The notes beneath the pieces are model-generated. The model had not been told where the DNA came from. It saw only the letters and a program-made list of their open reading frames with translations, and did not search any database. Shown here piece after piece: positions 55,976 to 64,000 of a DNA stretch of 64,000 nt. A program made the position numbers and the translations under genes. The stretch is taken from contig MU405262.1 of assembly GCA_022836615.1 (NCBI GenBank), forward strand, positions 62,001 through 126,000. Reading direction: 5' to 3'. This stretch comes from Annulohypoxylon bovei var. microspora. Lineage: Eukaryota; Ascomycota; Sordariomycetes; Xylariales; Hypoxylaceae. How positions within the stretch are numbered: position 1 is the first letter of the stretch; every line of letters starts with the position of its first letter.

Positions 55976-57135
55976 ATGTCCTCTAATACTCTCCGCAGTC
56001 TGCTGCTGCGGTCTATAAGAATCCCCTCTGCCCGTCCCTCGTATCGATGCTTTCATTCTCTCTATCTCCAGCAATATAATCACACCACCACATTATACTG
56101 CAAAGCTACCTTCTCCACATCTCGTACAACGACACCATTGCCACCCACGTCAACACAAGAGCAGCAAGATTCCGACATGTCTGAACCAACCGGTCTCATT
56201 GCCAAGAGCGGTATTGAGCTCTTAACTTTTGGTGCGTTTCTCTATACGAAAGTAATCAAAAACATGACTGAACTGGTTCATAGGCACACCTAATGGCCAT
56301 AAAATCAGCATCCTCCTTGAAGAGCTTAAGGAAGTCTATGGCAAGGAGTACACATGGCAATCCATTAATATCATGAAAAACACTCAAAAAGAGCCATGGT
56401 TCACAGCGATATGCCCCAATGGCCGCATCCCGGCCATCGTCGATCATGATAGGGGCGACTTTGGCGTTTTCGAGGGTCTCGCAATTCTTGGTTACCTGAC
56501 GCGCCATTACGACCCCGAGCACAAATTCAGCTTCCCTGTCGACAGCGACGATTACAGCGTCTCCGAGCAGTGGATGGCCTGGCAGCAGTATGTTATTGCT
56601 TACTAATTATATTTCTGGCTTGGGATTCTCCTAAGACCTATCAGATTGAGTAGGGCCTTTGTTAACTGATTACTTGTCCAATAGCGGTGGCCTTGGTCCC
56701 ATGCAGGGTCAAGCCAACCATTTCTTCCGTTTCGCGAAGGAGAAGATCCCGTACGCCGCACAACGATACGTCGGTGAAACAGAGCGTCTATACGGCATCC
56801 TAGACAAGCGGCTCGAGGGTCGCGACTACATCGCCGGGCCCGGCAAGGGCAAGTACAGCATCGCCGATATCAACGTCTTCGGCTGGACCAATATCGCAAT
56901 CCTAAGTGGTCTCGAGCTCAGCCTGTTCCCTAACATCCAGAAATGGCTCGACCGCATCAACGAGCGTCCGGCCGTGAAGAAGGGCCTTGCGATACCCACC
57001 GAAAGTGGTTTTACTAATTCCGCCCTCTTGAAGGCTCTGGAGACGGATCCAGAGAAGAAGGCACAGGCCGAGGAGTCGGCGAAGTTCTTGAAGGAGGCTA
57101 AGGAGAAGTACAACTATAAGTACGCTTCACCTTAA
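55976..57135 (+). CDS. URE2-like glutathione S-transferase
   Basis: 336 residues in three exons: 55976-56231, 56284-56587 and 56685-57135; introns 56232-56283 (GTGCGT...ATAG) and 56588-56684 (GTATGT...ATAG). The thioredoxin-like domain starts LLTFGTPNGHKISILLEEL and includes CPNGRIPAIVDHD and GVFEGLAILGYLTRHYD (Glu/Gly of the glutathione site). The helical domain has WMAWQHGGLGPMQGQANHFFRF, diagnostic of Ure2p-like fungal GSTs, and YSIADINVFGWTN (N-capping box). The N-terminal 67 residues are rich in Arg, Ser and Thr with no acidic residue before Glu62, and begin MSSNTLRSLLLRSIRIPSAR, resembling a mitochondrial presequence. A second ATG at 56177 (Met68, MSEPTGLIAKSGIELL) would give a 269-residue cytosolic form. 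Probable detoxification or redox role. Confidence 0.92.
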
Positions 57136-57733
57136 AGGAACAAGGGGATGTATATGTCTTGGTAGTCGTCTAGTTGAATACTTACACGCCTAGGTAAGTA
57201 TATATACCATAGTTACTTAGGTATATAAATTACTTAATTGCATACTAGCTATTATGTTGAGATATAGGAATACCTAGGATAAGTGCCTAGGCACTCACCC
57301 CTGAACGTCACTTAGAAGATTGATCTGAAGGATCACGCTTTTTCTTAGCCTCATAGCACGATTAATATGTTACTAGGCATTTTCTATCCGCACGGTTGCC
57401 GTGATAGCTTCCAACAGGTGGAAATTGCCTAGCTTCGGCCTGAGTTTTCCCGGATCGTCAACCGTGCCATCCCCAATTCCCCCAATGTCCCCGCAATCGA
57501 TCCTACTGCCCCGGTCTTGGGGTCTTGGGATCTAGGAATGCTACGTCGTACCTGGTTCTAAAAATCACCCGTCGGAGGAAATTGGGGAATGGTTTGGGAT
57601 GCGAACCGAGGTGACGTCGAGCTGGGCTAATAAATAAATAAAATGGCGAGATCCTCTCTCGAGTCTTGCTTTTGTCTATTGCAAGCTGAAGCTGCTCTGA
57701 CTACCGGGTACAGCTACCTAGCCATCAGCCGAC
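57136..57733. other. Intergenic, GST to GH79
   Basis: GST 3' flank and GH79 promoter. A TATA-like TAAATAAATAAAAT lies at about 57629-57643, roughly 95 bases before the ATG. Nothing else recognised. Confidence 0.55.
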
Positions 57734-59512
57734 ATGTCCGTTCGTTCGGTTGCTTTTGCGGCCCTCGTAGCCGCCATCGAGGTTGTAGCTCAAGACGTTG
57801 TAGTTGACGTCCCGAACGATCTTAGTCCACGACCCCTCGTTTCAGATGTCTACGGATACTCGATAGAACCCATATGGGTTAACGACTACGTCAGCACGCC
57901 TCTGGCCGCCAACCTCCTAAGCGCCATCGCAGATGTTACAGGCAAGCCACCCGGTATCCGCGTCGGCGGGAACACGGCCGACCAGACCTACATCCACGAC
58001 ACGCTACCGACGGGCAACGACTCCGTCGCCATCCCCGACCTCGCCAGCGCGAAGCTGTTCAACATCACGCCGAGCTGGTACGACGGCTGGGCGGGCTACT
58101 TCCCGGCCAACACCGACTTCATCTACACGCTGAACCTGGCGGTCAACGACTCGGCGTGGGCCAACGCCGTCGCCGAGGCCGCGGCCGCGCACGCGGCCCT
58201 GGGCGACAAGCTCGCGCTGTTCGAGCTCGGCAACGAGATCGACCACTTCATCCACAAGGGCTGGCGCGACCCGTCCTGGGCCGTCGCCACCTACCTGCAG
58301 CAGTTCCGGAACCTCAGCGGCCAGGTCGTCGGCTCCGCGTGGTACAAGGCGCTGCCGCCGACGCGGCAGCCCAAGTTCCAGGCGGGAGTGTTCGCCGACC
58401 CGCCGTGGGTCCCGGACCAGCAGGACGAGGTCGACGACTTCAGCATCCAGAACCTGACGCTGGCGGAGACGGCGGCGGACCGCGAGGTCGTGGGCACGTA
58501 CGCCACGCACCTGTACCCGCAGAGCACGTGCGACGCCCCGCGCTGGCTGCGCATGCGGCTCGACCTGCTGTCGAACCACACGGCGCTGTGGCTCAACGTG
58601 TCGCAGTACGCGCCGCAAGCCGCCGCGGCGGAGGCGGCCGGCGCCCCGCTCGTCATGGGTGAGACCAACTCCGTGTCGTGCGGTGGTAAAAGCGGCATCA
58701 GCGACACCTTCGGCGCCGCGTTGTGGGGCGCCGACTACGTGCTCACGGGCGCCAGCATCGGCGTGCGCAAGACCTACTTCCACCTCGGCGCCCAGAGCGA
58801 GTACAGCGCCTTCACGCCTCGAGGTTACGAGTGGAAGAACGAGTCCCTGGGGGCGGGTATTCGGGCTAACTGGTACGGGCACTACTTCGTCGCAAAGGTG
58901 GTCGCCACTGCGCTGGCAGACGAGGCGCTGAGCGTCGCGGCGCTGCCCGGCGCGAACTCGAGCGACCTGAGCGGGTTTGCGGTCTACAGCAGCGCCGCTG
59001 CCGGGAACGGAAGCGCGAAGGCGCTGAAGAAGCTCGTGTTCCTGGACATGGGCGTGTGGAACGGGACGGAGGGGCTGAGCAACAACTCGACGCTCAGCGC
59101 GACGGACGGCGCCTTCTTCAGCCAGGGCGCGCGGCCCAACGCGACGGTCCGGGTCGCGACGCCGTGGGCCGCGGGCACCACGGTCGGCGTCACGCGGCTC
59201 ACCGGCCCGGGCACCAACGCGAAGAGCGGGGTCGCGGTCTCGGGCGTCACGTTCGATCCTGAGACTGGCGCGAAGGTGGGCTGGGAGGTCGAGGAGACGC
59301 TTCAGGTGGGACAGGACGGAGCCGTGGTGGTTAGTCTCAGGAGGGCCGAGGGCGTGCTGCTTGAGGTTGTGGGCGCGTCGAACGGCACTTCGGGCGCTGG
59401 ATCTGGAGGACCGACGAGTCCTGAGATTTCGGGAGCGAGTGAAAAAGGGGCAGTGGCTTGGGGTGCGTTGCTGATGGGCGTCGTGTCTGCTGTATTCGTG
59501 ATGGGATTTTGA
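57734..59512 (+). CDS. Secreted GH79 glycosidase (beta-glucuronidase-like), probably GPI-anchored
   Basis: 592 residues, intronless. The signal peptide MSVRSVAFAALVAAIEVVAQ is followed by a (beta/alpha)8 catalytic domain of family GH79. Motifs: YGYSIEPIWVNDY, GIRVGGNTADQTY, ELGNEID with the acid/base Glu168 (FELGNEIDHF), and LVMGETNSVSCGG with the nucleophile Glu310. A C-terminal beta domain follows (GYEWKNESLGAGIRANWYGH onward). Multiple NxS/T sites fit secretion. The last about 20 residues are hydrophobic (VAWGALLMGVVSAVFVMGF) after a Gly/Ser-rich spacer, the layout of a GPI-attachment signal. GH79 fungal enzymes release glucuronic acid or 4-O-methyl-glucuronic acid from arabinogalactan proteins and related glycans. 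Very high G+C at third positions generates long antisense frames (up to 292 codons) that are not genes. Confidence 0.92.
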   Translation: MSVRSVAFAALVAAIEVVAQDVVVDVPNDLSPRPLVSDVYGYSIEPIWVNDYVSTPLAANLLSAIADVTGKPPGIRVGGNTADQTYIHDTLPTGNDSVAIPDLASAKLFNITPSWYDGWAGYFPANTDFIYTLNLAVNDSAWANAVAEAAAAHAALGDKLALFELGNEIDHFIHKGWRDPSWAVATYLQQFRNLSGQVVGSAWYKALPPTRQPKFQAGVFADPPWVPDQQDEVDDFSIQNLTLAETAADREVVGTYATHLYPQSTCDAPRWLRMRLDLLSNHTALWLNVSQYAPQAAAAEAAGAPLVMGETNSVSCGGKSGISDTFGAALWGADYVLTGASIGVRKTYFHLGAQSEYSAFTPRGYEWKNESLGAGIRANWYGHYFVAKVVATALADEALSVAALPGANSSDLSGFAVYSSAAAGNGSAKALKKLVFLDMGVWNGTEGLSNNSTLSATDGAFFSQGARPNATVRVATPWAAGTTVGVTRLTGPGTNAKSGVAVSGVTFDPETGAKVGWEVEETLQVGQDGAVVVSLRRAEGVLLEVVGASNGTSGAGSGGPTSPEISGASEKGAVAWGALLMGVVSAVFVMGF

Positions 59513-59827
59513 GGGTAGGATATTAAAACGTAGGTAGGTAATTAAATAGGATAGGAAGTAAAAAAGTTCAAGTAATTCTATCTATTTTGGACGACATGAG
59601 TTGTCAGTGTTGTCAATTAGGAACATAATCTCACGACCATAGCTCAGATTAGCTAAAAGGGAGTTGTGCTGTAGCAAGACACTAGAAGAGTAGTTAATGT
59701 CTGAGAAGTTAAATCTGGATTAATTAATACTATTAAAATTAGACCGTAGTTATAAATAGGACTAGAAATAGGGTCAACAAAAGTCATGGAACTTAAAAGG
59801 CGGAAAATAGGGGGTCTCGGTAGAAAC
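59513..59827. other. Convergent 3' region, GH79 and tyrosinase
   Basis: 315 AT-rich bases between two stop codons; no gene seen. Confidence 0.55.
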
Positions 59828-62158
59828 CTATCCAATACCAGACCAGCCTCCAAGAGACACGACTCTTTTACTTCCGTACTTTGTGAGCTCGGTCTCACTA
59901 CTGCGAGACACGATGTCTATAACCGCGAGATTCACTTCTAGGCCCGCGACATCTTTGGCGTCGATCGTGACTCCGCTCCCCTGCTTTCAGGTTAGATATT
60001 ACATAGTTGGAAATCCAGCGTTTCCACGGGGGCTAGTTCGACGGCTATGTCAAGTTGTTGAGTTTGGGATAGAGATGATGCCTATAAGCACATTGCCTAA
60101 GGCCGGCAAGTTGATTATGACATTACTCACCTTATTAATCTCAATCCGAAGCTGTTGCAGCAATATCGTTTCCACCGTAGCACGATCTGTCGTATTCGAG
60201 CAAACTTCCTTAATCGCCCTTTGCAGAGGAATCTCGGCGTGAGCCAGACCATGCATAGGCATCCCAAGAAGTGCCACTCGTCCGGCAAATGTCCCTCCCA
60301 CGTGGATATTGACATTGCATGGAAGCTCCAATTCAGACCGGTTAATAGCAACCTCCACAAACCACTCTTCCCCAGCCGAATTCGCTTCATTATCGTCACC
60401 AACACCACTGCCGTAGAGACTATTAATCCGCGACAAGACAGCACCCCTGCCTACCCCCCGATCTCCTTCCCCGGAACCCCAGCCCTTGAGCTCGGGGTAC
60501 GTGTACCCGAACGCCTCGACGGACGAGGCGCTGACTCCCGTGTAGAAAGACTTGCCGTCGGCGCGGTAGAACGGCTTCACCGGGCTCTCGGCCGTTATGT
60601 TCTCGCCGCGCGCCGTGGCGTACAGGCCGCCGGTCGCGTAGGGCTGCGACTGGTAGGTATCGTCAGGGTGGGCTGCTTGCCATAGCGCGGCGAGACGGTC
60701 GAGGTTGGCGTGGTGGAGCATGCTGTTTGTGTGTATTAGGTAAATTGAGAGACTAAACATTGTATAGTTATAAATAATATCTTGTCGACACGCGGAAAAG
60801 GGGTAAAAAGGGGAAACGTAAAACCACGTACAAAAGTGAATCAAAAGCAGTTATATCGATAGAAGCAAATGAGCCCCCGACGGCATTATGGACGACGTTA
60901 TGTGCTGCCTCGAGGCTTAGGCCCTTCGGATCGGCCATCGATGACATCTGGTCGTAAGTCTCCGCGTAAGCAAACGTGCGGTACTATATCCAGCCGAAAA
61001 CCCGCGTCAGCTTCTGCTCCTACTTCGAATCACCTTGGATTCATGCGATATACAAGCATGTAAATGTGTAGGTAAATAGATCAGAACCCCGTACTCTTCC
61101 AAGCCACCTAGGTAGCTAACTCACAACTTGATCCGTCAGCTGCCCCGCCACGGCCGCCAGGTTCGAATTCACCACGTCCAGGCTAAAGTCGCTCTTCCCA
61201 TCCGAAGCACGCGTCGTCTCATTAGCCCAGCCCGCCGACCCCGGGAACTGCGTCTGGTTGAGGGGGTACGTCGGCCACCGATAACTGTACAGCGGGTTGC
61301 GCAGAGTCAGGCTCCCGCGCGGGCCGTTGACCGTGACGTTCCGCGCCGCGCACGAGGGCGGCAGCTGCGCGTCCGTCGCCCAGTCCCAGTACGGCAGCCG
61401 GAAGGCACGCGCGGCCTCGCGGTACGCGGAGGAGTTCCGGCGGTCGGTGTATTGCGCGGCGATGCGCTGGATCTCGGAGCCGAGGATTTGCTGTGGGTTG
61501 GGGTTGTGAGACTAGGTACATAAGAAGGCTGGGTTTCTGGTGGCCGAGGGGAGGATAGGGTTGCCTACCTCGTAGAGGGCAAGGTATGGCCGGTGCCATG
61601 CTACGAATTGCGCCTCCTTTCCGGTGTTAGCCGTGGAAATTTACGAAAGGGGGTAAGAAAGGGGGCAACTACACCGTGAGGGCAGAAACCACCGCCCGAG
61701 CCCCCTGGCACCGGCCCTAGTCCGTTATATGGGGCGTAAGGCATTCCGTGGATACCTATAAGATGCCACATTGGTAAGGATATATGACTAACATGATCGA
61801 GATGGCTAGTTGATGTTCTCACCCGCAATACTGAAATGCGATCGCTCGTCTGTGTCCGTCCTGTTCTGCAGTACTGCCAGACCTTGGATATATAAGTCCC
61901 TGCTTCTCAGTAAGATATCCGTGTTGATCTATACTCCTACTCCTAAGTGTAACTATACCATCGAGGTCCGCCTTCATGCTGGAGGGCGTTGATTTCCCAC
62001 CGCGCGGGGCGCTCGCCGGTCCGGTTGTTGATCCCTGTGGTCATCCCCGTTACGGGGATGGGTTTGTGGGCTTGGCCGTCAAACTGATACCCGGTGGGTA
62101 GGGCTGTGGTGGGCACGCATAGGGCCCAGGGGATAAGTCTCCTGGTTATCATCATCAT
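59828..62158 (-). CDS. Secreted tyrosinase (type-3 copper monophenol oxidase)
   Basis: 556 residues from eight exons: 61959-62158, 61823-61899, 61673-61755, 61569-61616, 61125-61490, 60832-60983, 60131-60722 and 59828-59980. All donors are GT, all acceptors AG, phases consistent. The N-terminus MMMITRRLIPWALCVPTTAL is a signal peptide, then GINNRTGERPARWEINALQ. Copper site A: His95 (GIHGMPYAPYNG), His119 in FCPHG with Cys117 for the thioether bridge, His128 in WHRPYLALYE. Copper site B: His286 and His290 (AAHNVVHNAVGG) and His313 (FMLHHANLDRLAALWQ). YWDWATDAQLP and GRVALLGMPMHGLAHAEIPL complete the fold. The last exon gives AGLEVNLAVIDIVSR...TKYGS, the tyrosinase C-terminal segment with the Tyr-containing KYG motif. 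Oxidises phenols to quinones (melanin or lignin-phenol chemistry). Cofactor ligands are all intact. Confidence 0.93.
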
Positions 62159-64000
62159 AGCCGCGGACAATGATTAACGGAAGAGAACACTGTTACATGT
62201 GCTCGCATAGGTCTCCCATGACAAAGTCTAGAGGACATTCGATAACCATGTTGAGCACCAAACATATTAACTACTCGCAAGCTTCCCATGCCTTCCAGTG
62301 TGTAATAAGGGTACCCGAAAGCGGATCATAGGATCCCGTATCTAGTAACAGAAGAACGAAGTATATTAGTTTTCGTATTATAAAAGGATCTCGTACACTT
62401 ATCGTGATTCACATTAGGATATTATGTCGCTTTTCTTATCTGGAGAAAACAATGGGCTGATAATGCAGAGGCCTCCAGTCGCATACAGGACAGATGAACC
62501 TATGAGGCGCTAATATGAGGCAGCACAACAGGTATCATACACATACTCGATGAGGCACACGAGGTTTGTCTCTAACATAGTTAGAAATTGCTGAGCATCA
62601 CCGACTCGGGGTCGCGGTGGTAGAAGATGTCCGCGTCATAGATTAGATCCTTAGGTAGATATCTAGTAGGTTATCGGATCTTCGGCCAGGTGATGATAGT
62701 GATGGTCCACAGCCTCTGCATCTCCGTCCTGCAGAAGTATTCGGTCAGGAATCGTAGGTAAGTATCGTACGTTCCCTGCGGAACGCTGAAGCGTGTTCCG
62801 TGCGTGTGTACCGCTAGCCATGTTCTCACGTAACGCGTGCATCGGGCTCGGCAGGCTGCAGGAACCTTAGTGGTCAGTGGAAATACCAAGTTATATCATC
62901 CCACATGGCAATCGTGGCAATGCTGGTAGTTATGGCTGCAGCCGACCTATCGGGGACTGACCCGGCACAGATGCCTCAATATCCGGGGATGAGCTTCTGG
63001 GCGGTCCCGGAATGACTCTACTCACAGCTTTGGCTGTGCGTCGCCGTTGTGGCGCACGGCATGAGACCCTTCCTGCAGTCTCACGACGACGCCCCCCCGC
63101 GCCCGTGGCTAAGAACTATTTACGAGCTAATGTCGGATGGCTCAGGAACATGAGTGAGGTCCAGGTCGCCGCCCACCGCTTTGGGCAGGATCCGAGAAGT
63201 ACTTGCTCCATGCAGCTCGAAATGGATTTCCTAGAGTGCATATATCTCAGTTAGCAGACGGCCAAATTAGGTAGGTACCTAGCTTTCTGTTGACGCATGA
63301 TCCAATGTTTACGGCACTCATTCGGCCGAGTGCAGGTTCTATGTAGGTACCTGATGTGAACCTCTAAGGACAGAGATTTGTAGAGGCTTGTAACCAAACT
63401 TAACAAACAGCTTGATTAGTACAAGTGCTTCCATTGATCAATATGTAAGTACTGGGTATTTTATCATATGATTGTCACAACAGCAGATCGATGTCTGGTT
63501 GTCTTTACTTTGAAGCCTCGGATGTTCGAGGTCAGACCCGATCCCTAAACCCGAAAGACAGGACGTAGCGAATCAAATTCGAATTCCAGCCTTCTTGATT
63601 CTCATTGGGTACTGGATATTTCGACTGGTATAGTTGGTCAATGACTATTCGGCGACCAGTTGTTGATGCTCTCATCCGTTTGCCTTGAGATCCTTCGAGA
63701 TAGCCCCGGGCGGCATCTCATTCCACGTTCTTGCACATTGGGTCTGTCTTACACCTATGTTCGACTTGTATCTCGGAATTTTGTTTGGTCCCTGGTCCCT
63801 CAATCCAGAGACATGACGAACTGCCGGGACCGATGGACGATGACCGAAGTACTGAAAATGAGACATTTCGGATCATCAACCGAGAGCTAAGCAGAAATAT
63901 CAAATTTTACCCATCTTCAACGGACTGACTCTGTGATCATTTGATCTAGCTGTAAGATGGTTTCAAATACATATTTAGAGGTCTTATATTATAAATGAAA
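62159..64000. other. Tyrosinase upstream region and window end
   Basis: Tyrosinase promoter directly above 62158. No firm gene in the last 1.8 kb. A forward frame of 80 codons (63012-63254) and overlapping frames at 63660-63928 have no domain. A doubtful decayed frame at 62581-62889 is listed separately. TAGGTACCTA motifs at about 63269-63282 and 63341-63350. Confidence 0.5.
62581..62889 (-). pseudogene. Possible decayed coding fragment (one in-frame stop)
   Basis: A reverse-strand frame of 103 codons is open except for one TAA at 62671-62673. The C-terminal side (RYLPKDLIYDADIFYHRD, ending LSNF) has protein-like composition, and the stop could derive from CAA by a C-to-T change. No start, domain or homologue is recognised and no splice solution was found. 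It could equally be chance. Confidence 0.2.

Noticed and set aside
58004..58882. 292-codon open frame antisense to the GH79 gene
   Set aside because: GH79 has intact active-site motifs on the other strand; the antisense frame follows from strong G/C third positions and has Arg/Val/Gly/Ala-biased composition.
59992..60081. Alternative last exon of tyrosinase as the main model
   Set aside because: The exon 59828-59980 matches the conserved tyrosinase C-terminus better; the alternative is kept only as a finding.
1..64000. A new multi-gene system or biosynthetic cluster
   Set aside because: No backbone synthase (PKS, NRPS, terpene cyclase), cluster regulator or repeated domain architecture was found; genes are mostly unrelated housekeeping functions.

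Overview
This window is nuclear DNA of a filamentous ascomycete, most likely a Sordariomycete. The evidence is short introns of about 50-150 nt with GTRNGT donors and CTAAC-type branch sites, widely spaced monocistronic genes on both strands, and the gene content: PEX14, an ERG13-type HMG-CoA synthase, ERG27, HOM6, TRM8, an MDM1-type sorting nexin, a rid1-type GBD/FH3 protein, a WBP2-like protein and a fungal tyrosinase. Placement below class is a guess. No bacterial, phage, CRISPR, tRNA or rRNA feature was seen. I rebuilt exons by hand from splice signals, phase and family conservation; several genes (QCR6, the SR-type RNA-binding protein, tyrosinase, a 120-residue membrane protein) only become visible after splicing.

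Layout. 1-8.3 kb: 3' part of PEX14 (+), an HSL-type alpha/beta hydrolase (+), a DHCR24-like FAD oxidoreductase (+) and HMG-CoA synthase (-). 10.5-19.1 kb: BCS1-like AAA ATPase (-), a proline/serine-rich orphan (-) and a class V PLP enzyme (-), separated by long intergenic DNA. 22.4-31.9 kb: a single-pass membrane glycoprotein (+), a CCDC174-like protein (-) divergent from homoserine dehydrogenase (+), a small membrane protein (-) and the sterol 3-ketoreductase ERG27 (+). 32.6-39 kb: an SLC49/FLVCR-like MFS transporter (-), complex III hinge protein QCR6 (-) and a WBP2-like GRAM/PPxY protein (-). 39-43.5 kb is gene-poor. 43.5-57.1 kb: rid1-type GBD/FH3 protein (-) divergent from TRM8 (+), MDM1-like sorting nexin (+), SR-type RNA-binding protein (+) and a URE2-like glutathione transferase (+). 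57.7-62.2 kb: a secreted GH79 glycosidase (+) convergent with a secreted tyrosinase (-). No gene is recognised in the last 1.8 kb, apart from a doubtful decayed reading frame.

How the genes work together. Most are independent housekeeping genes. The only thematic grouping is sterol/isoprenoid: HMG-CoA synthase and a DHCR24-like reductase are neighbours, a hydrolase of the family that includes sterol deacetylases is next to them, and ERG27 lies 22 kb away. I did not find a convincing new multi-gene system. The most unusual items are a 6-nt microexon plus an oversized intron in the SR protein, two possible C-termini for the tyrosinase, an optional in-frame intron in the WBP2-like gene, a small spliced membrane protein, a long near-perfect inverted repeat at 16.75 kb, and possible CCAAT and TCACGTGA sites upstream of QCR6.
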